From assembly GCA_012931725.1 (NCBI GenBank), contig CM022946.1:54881194-54945193 (forward strand): a stretch of DNA of 64,000 bases. Reading direction: 5' to 3'. The DNA is from Litsea cubeba (lineage: Eukaryota > Streptophyta > Magnoliopsida > Laurales > Lauraceae). This document shows, in pieces, positions 46,041 through 57,201 of this stretch (position 1 is the stretch's first letter; each line of letters begins with the position of its first letter). The notes under the pieces were generated by a model that worked only from the letters and a program-made list of their open reading frames with translations, was not told the origin of the DNA and did not search any database. The translations under genes were made by a program, and so were the position numbers.

Positions 46041-47768
46041 CAATGCTCATGTGAAAATTCAAATGATGATGAAAATGATAATGTATCCATCAAATTGCAA
46101 TCCACAAAACTCCTAACAGATTGCTCATTCTTGTATTCATTAAACATTTTGAATGTTGCCAATTTCACCTCCTCAGCCACTGCAATTGCAGTTTGTTCAT
46201 CATACATTACTTTCAAAGCTAAGGTCACATAATGCAATTTGTACCTCGGATCAAAAACAACCACCACGAAGATCAACATGTTAAGTTTATATGATTTTCC
46301 TCCCCAATATTTATCACATTTTCCGATCATTCTTTCAGCCATCAAGCTCATTTGAACATCATTTGAACACTTCATCTCTTTTAAAACACAAAACAATATG
46401 CTCAATTCATGAAAAAAACTATTTGAAGTGATGTAAGAAGAGCCAGGTACCTTCAATGTTAGATCATAAAAGTAACGAAGAAAAGTCACAAATCTTCTCA
46501 CGGTAATCCAATCTTCATGCTTAGGCATTCCACCCTTCCCCGCAAGCTCACTAGTTATCTGTGGCTCAAGCTCCTCAAATCTCTCAAATGCTAGTTCAAA
46601 CTTTTGAGCAGCCTCTAGCATTAGATAAGTAGAGTTCCACCGAGTGCACGCATCTAGGCGCAACAAACTCTTACTTTGAAGTCTTTCAATCTCTACACAT
46701 TCTTTGAACTTTTGAATCCTCTCGGGTGAAGCCCTAATGAACTTCACAGCTGCACGAACTCAATCTATTGATGCAATTGATTCTTTCATGCCTTCAACCA
46801 CCACTAGATTGACTATATGTGCAGCACATCTCATATGGACATATTCCCCAAGTACGATGCTAGCAAATCTCCTCTTCAAGTAGTTCACAAGAAGATCATT
46901 TGCACTGGCATTATCCACTGTAATAGTGAAAAGCTTCTTGATATCCCATTCCTTTAAGCAGTTCTCAATAACTCTACCCATAGCCTCACCTTTGTGTCTT
47001 CAAATTGTTGTAAAGTTGATAATCTTCTTCTGCAAAGTCCAATCACTGTCAATGAAATGAGCTGTTATGACCATATAGCTTTGTCTTTGCTCCGAAGTCC
47101 ACGTGTCTGTGGTTAAAGACACCTTGGAGCCATTGTTTCGAAATATCTTCTTCATTTTATTCTTCACTTCCTCATACAAATCTAGGATATTCTTTCTCAC
47201 AGTTGGCCTAGAGGGAACCTTCCATCTTGGATTCAATGCAGCAACAAATTCTTTGAAACGAGGATGCTCCACCAATCTGAATGGCAACTCACACTCAATT
47301 ATCATACGAGTTAATGCATCGCCAATGAGCTTTGCATCATACTTCCATGTGGCAACCTCCCTGTACCCTGCTTGAAGTGACAATTCAGTTTGTTGACCAC
47401 TTGCCTTAGGCTTGCATGGGCATCGAATCAAGTGATGCCTAAGAGTGGGATGTTCCATTCTTTGATGCATGGCACTTGTAGACAGTCCCACAGTGGTTGC
47501 AACTACAAGTCAGCTTATTCTTTGCACGTGTAAATTCATGCCATACATCAGACCTAGGTTCTTATAGTTTTCTGTTCCGCTTTTTCGGACTAGACGCTTC
47601 ACTATTTTCAGTATTTTGAGTGCCAATGGGCTCAGAACTGCCTTCAACACCCCCACCACCAATTTCATCTACTGGCACTGCCATCATTTCCTCTTCCAAA
47701 CCAATGGCATTTAGCCATCTTTCTTCCGGACTAGAGTCAGCTTCAGAGAGCGAGTGGGTGCTAGACAT

Positions 47769-49540
47769 CTACAATAGTAAAAATACACGTTCAAATATAT
47801 TAACATAAACATTCAGAGTTTAAAAGCTTCTAGCTTTGGAAATAGAGTTTAGTTGTACATACTACATAGCCATTGAGAGGTTTAAATAGTTTTTATGTTA
47901 AACAAAGCCATCTTTTTTCCACAACAATCGTTGAGAAAAATCAGAACATAAAAACTAACAGCATCTAAAAAACACATAGAAGATTTTAAGAAGCTACTTA
48001 ACGAACAAAACATTCGGAATTGGAGGCATCCCCACATAATAATTCCTAAAAAAAAAATAGGGTTAGAAGCAAAGAAACTGAGACTCCAAATCATTCAAAT
48101 AGATAGCGAATCGTTATGGCATATCATTTGATACTTCAATTTTTGAGAGCAAATGACTACAATAAACACACACACTTTGTTTACTTGCCTTGTATGGTAT
48201 AAAGACTATGTGCCCATGACTAACTAATGAACTACACAAACAACAGCCATAAAATGATTTCTCCTTGTGAAAAAAAAAAGAACCGTATAGAAGACAAGGT
48301 TGGAATTGAAAGAGTGAAAGTGAGGAATTGAGATGGCTAAGCACATACCAGAACCTTCAATTTCTTTGCACTTCTCATCTCATGGGATAGATCTGGCCAC
48401 AATCAAGGACCTTTCACCACATGTGAGATAAGAGAAAAAAATGTGCGTGCATGAGAGAGAGAGAGAGGGAGGAGAGAAAAGAAGAAGGGGGGTGGAAGAG
48501 GAAACGCTTTGACGAGCGATTTCAATGGCAACGAGAGAGGCAAAAAAATCAGGAACAAGAATCACACAACCAAAAAGAGCAAACCCACAAGAAAATGAAG
48601 CATATGAAAAAAGGAGTTAAGCAGAGGAAGAGGAAGAGAAAGAAGCAGGTGGTGAAGAAGAAGAAGGTGATGATGATGACAAGCAAAGAGAGGGTTCAAT
48701 TAAAAAAAATAATCCAAGTTTTTCTAACAGTGGATCTACAGAAAGGAAAAGAAATGAAGAAAATCGAGGCGTTCAAAGATGGGAGAGAAGCGGTGCAGAA
48801 AACAGTGAAACGTCGCTTCATTTATTTCAGGTGATGGAAAAGGGTTGCTGGCTTGCTGCAGATCTTTCTTTCTCCAAACAAAACAGGGCTCTCTTCTACC
48901 TATGAAACCAGATGAAAGAACCGCCATTAATAGATGAGATCTACAGCCTAAAAAGGAATTCCCACCTCCTGTCAAAAGTAACTTTTTAAGAAAACCCAAC
49001 CTAGTTCCAGAATCTAACAAAAACCCATCATCATCACAAACCAAGAAACAGATAACAGCAACGCCAATGCACCAAAACCCCCAAATTCAATCAAACCAAC
49101 ACCACCCCAGAATCATAAATGAAAGACCAGAGAAGAAGAAATAGTAAAAGTACCCTGTCCTAGGAGGAGACGAGGAGATGAATAGATGATCGCTGTGGTT
49201 GGAGAACCGAATGTTGGAGATGCCGTCAGATCAAGTCCAGGCAGCTCGCACTCGCGCACAGTCGCAATCGTAGGTCTAGCCGTCCAGGCACCTCGCAGCC
49301 ACGCAGGTCCAGGGCTGGCCTCCAGGCAGAGGCAGTCACAGACTCGCAGGTGCGGCAGGTCCAGGCGTCCAGGCGTCCAGCCTCCAGGGCCGATCTATAT
49401 ATGGTTTCTGTTTCCCCTTTCTCTGTTTCTCATTTGGCATGTCGGTCGGTGGATATCAATATATCATTCATATCTAATATCTAGGGTTTCCCCTTTCCCT
49501 TTCCTATTGACACATATATATTTAATTTAAAATATAAAAT
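47769..49540 (-). other. hAT 5' region upstream of transposase
   Basis: Non-coding sequence on the 5' side of the transposase. It has a purine-rich GAGAGA/GAAGAAG stretch (48440-48700) and a GC-rich block with repeated GCAGGTCCAGG/GGCGTCCAG words (49230-49395). It probably holds the promoter; I see no decisive TATA box. Confidence 0.5.
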
Positions 49541-49705
49541 CAAGTTCGGTTTTTCGGTTTAAACCGAAAATATTTTTTAAAATCCGGAACCGAACCGTAA
49601 AACCGAACTTGCTAAAAACTCAAAACCGAAACCGAACCATAAACCGATAAACCGAACCGAACTTAATTTTATGGTTTGGTTTACGGCACGGAGTTCGGTT
49701 TGGTT
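49541..49705. repeat. Right subterminal AACCGAA array of the hAT
   Basis: Matches the left array: TTCGGTTTTTCGGTTTAAACC followed by repeated ACCGAAC words within 180 bp of the right tip. Confidence 0.75.
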
Positions 49706-49731
49706 CGATTTCTTCCACCCTTACCATTTAC

Positions 49732-51024
49732 CTCATCATCTTGATGATTCAGAGGAGGTTCATTGTTCGCCTGATTTTGGAAGGCGAGGAGAAGGTTTTC
49801 CATCAGAGTTTCAATCCTCTGCTGGCCTTGTTCCAACTGCTGGATGCGTGTGAGCACATCATCTTGAGGTGGATTGCGAGGTGGTGGCTCAGAATTTATA
49901 GCCAGGACGTTCAACTCTCGAGATTCGAACGGAGAAATTGTCTTGGTGACTGAGCTGGGGCTCATTCTTTTTGATGAAGAGCTTGAGGAAGGATCACTTT
50001 GCCGTCCTTGGCTTGAAGGAGTAGGGGATTCATCTTAATGTCTTCTTGTCCTGGAGACGCTGCGGGTCACCGGACGTCGGACATGGATTTTTGTTGCTAA
50101 CTTTTGGCGTCTTCTGGTTTTTCTAACCATATGGACAGCAGCAACTTGGTCGGGTCTTTCTTTTTCGACCCATTTGGGAGAGACTTGAAGTGTAGGAGGC
50201 TTGGTCCTTTGCTTCTCCAGTCTCTTTTGTCGATATGACGCGCGGCGGCATATACGATGAGCAATTTGAGCTTCGGTCAGCTCAGGCTGGGCTTTGACAA
50301 TGAAGGATGTGCTCCCTCGGGCGCAGCAGCCGAGCCTATCTTCTTTGTAGCTAGGCAAGGACAGGATACGAACCCAGTCCTTCGCCTGTTGTAGCGAAGC
50401 TTTGAATTTTTCAAGTTCGGCCCCTGTAGATATGAAGGGTCGAACTGCAGGATTGTAGGCTCTAGCTGGTGCTTGTAGAGGCCAAGTAATGTATGATCTG
50501 ATTTTGGGCTTGTAAGAACAAGCCGGCTCATGCTGGGTTGACTTGGGAGTCAGGTTGGAGATGGGTCTCTCCTCTTTCATATAAGCAAGAGGATAGAACT
50601 GGTTGTCCTTGAGTGGGGCCAGGTATGCTGGCTTGGGGGATGTTTGGGACCTTCTTTATTTTGGTGAAGGTCTTGGGGACCAAGTCTTGGGATAGACCTG
50701 GTTGTTTGTGGGTTGAGGCTTCGTGGGGGTGCCACGGGCTTCGGGATTTTTGGTGCTCGTCTTTGGTGTCATGGTAGTGACACGTTGGGAGGCGAGCTTC
50801 TGCTTCTTGGAAGGAGCAGTTTGTTATTCGGGAAGTGGGAATGGTCCCAGCATTCCAAAGACGATAGTCCGGGGAGTCGAGGTCGACCCAGAGTTCAGAG
50901 AGTTACCGAGGGAGTTGATGCTTCCGCAGCTCACAGGGCACTTGTAGGTGCGCGTGGTTTGCTTCTGTTGAAGCATGAGTTGGTGCTTGTTGTCATCAAA
51001 AGTAATGGTCAAGGAAGCTGTCAC
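49732..51024 (-). pseudogene. gag of minus-strand Tat element, N-terminal part
   Basis: Corresponds to the first ~430 residues of the leftmost gag, read from 51024 down to the hAT insertion site. The conserved start codon has become GTG (51022-51024, AACAGTGAC instead of AACAATGGC). A TAA lies near 50036. The basic Arg/Ser region, a repeat of TRSVSRTRRH and the ITRIQQLEQGQQRIETL helix are all recognisable. The reading resumes at 42477 after the hAT. Confidence 0.88.
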
Positions 51025-51899
51025 TGTTAGTTTTGAAAATTTCTGAAGCAAGACCACATCCATTAGTAATCACAAGAATATAATGACCATAAATGAGAAG
51101 TTCCATAGTTTTGTCTTATCAAATCGCTCGAGGGACATGACCCAAGCGACATGAAGAAGGCAAAAGGCCATAGATGGTACAACTGTTCTTATCGCAAGTA
51201 TGGTGAGCCCAGAACGAGCTTCTCAGTGACTGCTAGAAGCAATTGTGAACCTAAATTCGACTTATCGAGAAGCAAAGTTTGCTCGAGGTAAGAAGAATAT
51301 AAGATTGGAGTTATAAATGTACCGGTCACGAATACAGTAGACCCTGAAAGGGCATACCAGTATTACTAGGCACAAATGTTTGGAGATCGCATCTATGAGA
51401 TGACATTCTCTGTTTTGAAAGGTCAAGATTGGTTTCATCAAAGAGAGCAAAATGTACTTCAATCTAAACACGGGCTCAATGATTTCCGCGAGCGCCAGTG
51501 CCCAGAAGGGAAGAGACCAAAATTTCTCAAATCTGAATCCAAAAATGACGAGATTTGTTTTGAAATGCCAAGATCGGGTAAATCAAAGAGAGCAAAAGAC
51601 ATTCCAATCAGAACACGGGCTCAACGATTTCCGTGAGCGCCAGTGCTCAGAAGGGAAGAGACCAAAATTTCTCAGATCTGAACCCAAAATGACGGAAGTT
51701 TTTTTTTTTTGAAGATTTTTTTTTCGAAATTTTTTTTTTATATATATATATTTTTTAAAATTTTTATTTTGAATTTTTTTATTTTAAAGATTTTTTTATT
51801 TAAAAGACGAGAGAGTACACATAGGCCTCCTAACTCGGTCTTATGAAATCTCAATTGATAGAATTGCCCCCAGGTAAGAGTAGGATTACTTAATGAACC
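51025..51899 (-). other. Leader of minus-strand Tat element, proximal part
   Basis: Counterpart of 3287-4260. It contains a frameshifted version of the short leader ORF (51100-51471), two GATTTCCGCGAGCGCCAGTG-type units (51470-51660) and an A/T tract (51690-51800). It is interrupted at 51899 by a foreign solo LTR and continues at 56105. Confidence 0.8.
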
Positions 51900-54800
51900 T
51901 GTAAGATCCTGACCCCCAGTCCTTTTGTTTAGTATTGTTTTAATCGTGGTTTAGCTTTTTAAGTGAGCTTTGATTTTAGTTTGACCTTGTTTTTGAGTTT
52001 GATTGGATTTTTCCATAGCCTTGGAGATTTTGAAGACCATTGACTTTGGTTTGACCCGGTCCATATGATTTGTATTTTTATGAGAAATTACTTTTGATTT
52101 CTAAAAATTCCAAATTTGGTTTATTTTGACTCATCTCATTAAGTTTAACAACTTTCATGTTTTGACCATTTTGATTTGATACTCAGAAATCACGTTTTTC
52201 GAGGAAAATGGGCAAAAATGACATTTTCACTAAATCTGTCCATGAATTTCGAAAATTTCAGAAATTGGGGAAAATATACTTTTTGGAAAGTAGATATTTC
52301 GCTGATCGTTTTTGTCTTCTTCGTCGTTTTCGTCCGGGGCCTGCAAATGTGAGTTTCAGCCTTGTGAAGATTGGGGCCCACAAGACCCATCTTATAAGAA
52401 GGGAACCCCTCTTCTTCTCCTTCATTTCGGTTCCAGCAAGAATGGGAAGGGTTTTTCCCTCTCTTCCCTCCACTCTTTCTCTCTCTTCTGAATCACCTAT
52501 CTCATGGAGATTTCATGGAGGATTGATCTCCCAAAGTTCTTCTCCTCCCTCTTGGCTTTCCAAAGAACCCATTTGCAAGGATTTTGAGCTAGGAGAGACC
52601 CCTCACCCAAGCTTCTCTTCTTCGTTTGGGCTTTTCAAGGTTTGCAATGGCTTTCCAAACTTTAGATCTTGGTTCTCCTCTTCATTTTGAGTGTTTTCAT
52701 CTTTTATGCAATGGGTTTTCATGGAGTTTGGAAAATGGTTGTTTCCTAGGGCTTCTTTTGAGCTATTTTGGGGGTTTTGTAATTTTGGAGCTTGGGGCTT
52801 TAAGAGCACCATCTTGGAGTGATTTGCATCTTCTCTTGATCAAGGCAAGTGAATTTTACAACTAATATGATGATTTATCTCATTTGGTTTCATTTCATGG
52901 CTTCTCCTTCTTATGATTTAATCCCTTTGATTTATGGTTTTACTTTGAATAAATGAAGCAATGTTTTGTTGATTTTCTCTTATGCTATTGCCTTATAATG
53001 TATTGGAGGTTGGTTTCACTTTAGTTAATTTGAAGATTTTGCTTTCTTTGTGTTAAGAGTGGTGTTCAAAGAATGGAGGGAAAAAGGCTTGATTTAAAAG
53101 TGTTTGTTTGGCTAATTAGATTGCTAATGGTTGGGGATTTGATGAGTTTGGAAGGTCAAGGAAGGGCCCAAATGATCTAGGGAATTTGTATGAAGGATTA
53201 GGAATCAAAAAGAATAAAAAAAGATGGAAAAAAGGGGAGAAAACGCCCCACGGGCCGGACTGGACAGAGCCCAGTCCGCTCGAGCGACCCAGTGGGCCGC
53301 TCGAGCGGACCAGGTTCTGCCTGGCTCGCTCGAGCGACCCACTGGGTAGCTCGAGCGACCCAGGCTCTGTCTGGGCTTCGCTCGAGCGGGCCTGGGTTCG
53401 CTCGAGCGAGCCCAGCCCAGCCTGGGGGCCTGTTTCAGGTGGAATTCTGGGCCCGTTTTAAGACAGTTTTTGGGCCTGTTCTTGGGGTTTCTTTGGGCTT
53501 ATTTCTCGGACCATTCAAGTCAGTCTTTGGGCCATTTCAAGACCTGATATTGGGCCATTTTAGGGCCTGATATTGGGCTGTTTTTAAGACCTGTTTTGTG
53601 GGCCATTCAAGATTAGTTTTGGGGCTGATTTAAAATCCTGTTTTGTGGGCCTGTTCAAAGTTAGTTTTGGGCTGGTTTAAAATCTGTTTTGTGGGCCTGT
53701 TCAGGTTAGTTTTGGGCTATGTTTAAAATCTGTTTTGTGGGCCTGTTCAGGTTAGTTTTGGGCTGTTCAAAAAAATCAGTTTGGTGGGCCACTAAAGGTC
53801 TAGTTTGGGTTGTTTTAAAAATCAGTTTTGTGGGCCATTAAAGGTCTAGTTTGGGTTGTTCTAAAAATCAGTTTTGTGGGCCATTCAAAGTTAGTTTTCA
53901 AGGGCTGTTTTAAGATATACTTTGTGGGCCATTCCAGGATTAGTTTTGGACTGTTTTCAAACTTGTTTTGGTGGGCCATTCAAAGATTTGTTTTGGGCTG
54001 TTTTTAAGACCTGTTTTGTAGGCCATTCAAAGATTAGTTTTGGGCTGATTTTAAGAATTGTTTTGTAGGCCATTCAAAGATTAGTTTTGGGCTGATTTTA
54101 AGAATTGTTTTGTGGGTCATTCAAGGAATAGTTTTGGACTGTTTTAAGGATTGTTTCGAGCCAGGTTTAAAGGGCTGTTTTGGGTTAAATGAGTAGACTG
54201 TTTGGGCTCGGTTTAAGGCCAGCTATGGACCTGTTTTTAAGAGTTTTGACATTACTTTTGATACTTGGAAATTTGTGAAATGGGAATGATGTGAGAATGA
54301 GTGTATGTGAAATTACCCGGAAATCGTTCGAGTCTCAATGCGCACTTTATCATTTAAATATTATGGATTGTCATTGGCATCAAACGCACTTTTTATTAAT
54401 CAATGTTTAAAGGTTAAATGTGCATTGAGATGGTTCCTTGGCAAGGCATTAAGTCATTCTCCACTATCCATTCCATTTCAAGTCAGAACATGTATTTGTA
54501 TTTGTATTCTTGGGTGAACTAATTTAAATAGCATCGGTGATTTGTTATAAAATCATGTGGTTTCCCATGTTCGAAAGGGTTGATCGTATGATTTTATACA
54601 AATCACTTTGATGTGTATTTGAACGGTTTACCATGGATATTTGTATGTTTTCTCCGATTCGATTTGAAAAGAGATTGGAGTATGTTCGTCACATTCGGGA
54701 TTTCTTCGATGAGACTATTGTTTTGATAAGGCTAGTATTTGAAAATAAAAACCTCGAGGCAAGACGGGGCCAGAGCTTTGTAGTGCGAGCCCATGAGCCA

Positions 54801-56104
54801 AAGAGGCTATGATTTCGAAAATAAAACCTCGAGGCAAGACGGGGCCAGAGCTATGTGGTGTGAGCCCCTGAGCCAAAGGGATTAGTATTATGGTTTGATT
54901 CGTATCGGTTCGAGTTTTGAAAACTAAAGGCACCACTAGGCTTAGGTCACCTTGTCGGGCTGATCACCCGGCTTGGGATCTTTAATTTGTCCGCCAGCTG
55001 CAGCTTGGATTCTGTCTGTACCGACCATGGCAACGGTTTTATCTGCCGGTCCCATTTGTATGGCTACGGTTCTGATTTTCGATCTGCCGGTCCCATTTGT
55101 ATGGCTACGGTTCTGATCCTATTTCTAGTACCACGTTCAGTGGCTACGTTTCTGTCTGCTCTTGTTACTTCGGTAATAGGAGAATTTAGCTATGTGTGGT
55201 CGCCAAGGTTTTATCTGCATATTACTTTATTTTATGATTCTTGTGGGTTATACTTTTTATGCTTTGATTTGTTTAACGTTTACGATATCGATCTTTATCG
55301 TATTGTCTCTACTGTTCAGTTTTAAATGTATTTCCAATTATTAAATGTTTTATTAGACTGTTATCTTTTCGAGATATTTATGCTTCAGAGACTGTTCCTT
55401 TATTTGTTTTGATACTTATGTTCGGCCTTTCGATCGTTTTAGCATGCTTTATTGTCATTATTGTTTAGACTATTTATTCGGTTTTACAATGATTTCATCA
55501 GGTTTTACGAATGCTCTTTTGCTCATATTATTTGTTTATTTGCTTGCCAGACCGTCGTGTCTGACCCTTTTTGTTTGGTGCCAGTTTCTTCTCTTTCTGG
55601 TTTTAGGTGTTTGATCAGAGGAGGCGGTGGGACCGCCGGTCTGACGTGAGAGGCTGCCCGTTGATATCATTTAGATGTCAAGTATGGCACCGGAGTTCGT
55701 ATCTAATATTGAGGGTAGTATTCTGTCTAGTTGGATATTTTTTGTATGGCTATGTTAGCCTTTTTCTTTGGGTTGTAATTAAGACACTTGTTAATTGTAA
55801 TTTGAACATGTGGGAATTAATTAGTCTTGTTACTACCAGCTTAGTGTGTTCTGATATATGATTTATGCCAGTCTGCTTATATGATGGCTTTATGGAATTG
55901 GTTGCGTGCGACACGGAACCCGATGGCCACGGATTCCGGGTCGTAACACCATGTGTAGCTTCCGCGAAAATATACTCTGATCGTGATGGAATTTGTTTAT
56001 CCTCATTCACGCGGATCTTGGGCAACATAACAAAAATTTCAAATTATCCCAAAATTTCGCACCCCGAGTCGGATCACTGCAGGGCCCGGTTTCGGGGCGT
56101 GACA
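51900..56104 (+). mobile_element. Solo LTR of a long-LTR Ty3/gypsy family, TSD GAACC
   Basis: 4205 bp, TGTAAGATCC...GGGCGTGACA, flanked by GAACC at 51895-51899 and 56105-56109. No gag or pol and no second LTR are found, so it is a solo LTR. Start and end match chromovirus (Tekay/Del-type) LTRs. It carries a CTCGAGCG cluster (53278-53410), a large ~46-bp tandem array (53450-54185), a paired CCTCGAGGCAAGACGGGGCC block (54750-54840) and a short duplication of TCTGCCGGTCCCATTTGTAT (55040-55105). Orientation is plus by the TG start and the pyrimidine-rich first third. Confidence 0.9.
53450..54185 (+). repeat. ~46-bp tandem array inside the solo LTR
   Basis: About 15 head-to-tail units around GTTTTGTGGGCC(A/T)(G/T)TTC and TTAGTTTTGGGCTG. 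Units diverge by scattered substitutions and small indels. Confidence 0.85.
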
Positions 56105-57180
56105 GAACCCGTTTGGAGGACCCTTGCCTAGAACAGTCAAGTTGTCTCCATATTCTGGACAAGGCTTTTCTTGAATCAACCGTGATCAAAGAACGCAATT
56201 GGTTTAACCTTAGTGGTCTATGTCTTTTTTCTTAGATTCCTAATAGACTCATCGAAGAGAAACGATGGCCCAATCCCCGATTCGTCACAGGCTCAACATT
56301 TCTGCAAGCACCGGTGCCCGAAAGGGAAAGGATCAAAGTTTCTCAATTTTGAATCCAAAATGAGAAAATTAAAATTTTTTTTGTGAAATCCCGAACAGAC
56401 TCATCGAAGAGAAACGATGGCCCAATCCTTGATTCGTTACAGGCTCAATATTTCTGCAAGCACCGGTGCCCGAAAGGGAAAGGATCAAAGTTTATCAATT
56501 TTGAATCCAAAAACGAGAAATCTAATTTTTTTTGTGAAATCCCGAATAGACTCATCGAAGAGAAACGATGACCCAATCCCCGATTCGTCACATGCTCAAC
56601 ATTTCTGTAAGCATCGGTGCCCCAAAAGGGAAATGATTAAGGTTTCTCAATTTTGAATCCAAAAATGAGAAATCTAATTTTTTTTGTGAAATCCCGAACC
56701 GACTCATCGAAGAGAAACGATGGCCCAATCCCCGATTCGTCACAGGCTCAACATTTCTGCAAGCACCGGTGCCCAAAAGGGAGATGATCAAAGTTTCTCA
56801 ATTTTAAATCCAAAAATGAGAAATCTGATTTTTTTTTAAGATCTCTAATGAACTCATCGAAGAGAAACGATGGCCCAAATCCTAATTCGAACAGGCTCAA
56901 CAATTTCTGCGAGCCCACGAACGAAAGGAGAGGATCAAAGTTTCTCAATTTTGAATCCAAACTAAGAAATTTAATTTTTTTTTAAAGAGAAAGAGTGGAA
57001 ATAAATTCAAAGAATTAGAAATTTCCAAAAAATCCCATCTCATTTTTTTTAAACGCGAAATCCAACATAGGCCACCAACTAAAAAGTGGCCAAGGAATCC
57101 AAAAAAGAAGTATAAGCATAGAACAAAAATATGCTATGCAAATATTTCATTTACAAGCATCGTGTTCTTAAATGAACAAA
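56105..57180 (-). other. Leader of minus-strand Tat element, distal part
   Basis: Continues the leader after the solo LTR. About five units of roughly 130-145 bp (56240-56960) each carry CTCATCGAAGAGAAACGATG, CATTTCTG(C/T)AAGCA and TTTCTCAATTTTGAATCC. Same block type as in the plus-strand leader but shorter, without the TATATATA run. Confidence 0.85.
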
Positions 57181-57198
57181 GTCCCACCGGGTGTGCCA
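57181..57198 (-). other. Primer-binding site of minus-strand Tat element
   Basis: TGGCACACCCGGTGGGAC on the minus strand, three bases inside the LTR end at 57202. Confidence 0.88.
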
Positions 57199-57201
57199 GC
57201 T

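Larger units (their letters stand above)
43670..47768 (-). pseudogene. BED-finger hAT transposase, degenerate
   Basis: Cuts and pastes the hAT. In order on the minus strand: acidic start (47768-47562); BED zinc finger with C-x2-C (SCNHCG) and a following H-H (RHHLIRCP) near 47540-47400; RNase-H fold with TTDTWTS (about 47105) and TVDNASAND (about 46920); WNSTY and FDPRYKLHY motifs (46640, 46250); hAT dimerisation domain (PISTVSSESEFSTGGR, 43900-43830). Stops or shifts occur near 47565, 47450, 47000 and 46750. A nested insertion splits it between SFEFSHE (about 46045) and SERVNPSQ (about 44180). Domain order is complete, so this was an autonomous element. Confidence 0.9.
42486..49723 (-). mobile_element. 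hAT-superfamily DNA transposon, TSD CCATTTAC
   Basis: 7238 bp, inserted in gag with an 8-bp duplication CCATTTAC (42478-42485 and 49724-49731), the length expected of hAT. Ends are TAGGGTGGAAG on the left and, on the opposite strand, TAAGGGTGGAAG on the right. Within 200 bp of each end lie many AACCGAA/TTCGGTT words, probable transposase-binding subterminal repeats. The transposase gene runs on the minus strand. It is interrupted by a ~1.85-kb nested insertion and by several frameshifts. Confidence 0.93.

Noticed and set aside
48451..48834. Highly charged plus-strand frame in the hAT
   Set aside because: Low-complexity GAGAGA/GAAGAAG sequence; no domain and opposite to the transposase.
52208..52690. 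160-codon frame in the gypsy solo LTR
   Set aside because: No homology recognised; it lies in the LTR and is a chance frame.
51900..56104. Complete retrotransposon between GAACC duplications
   Set aside because: No gag or pol, primer site or second LTR inside; a single LTR explains it.
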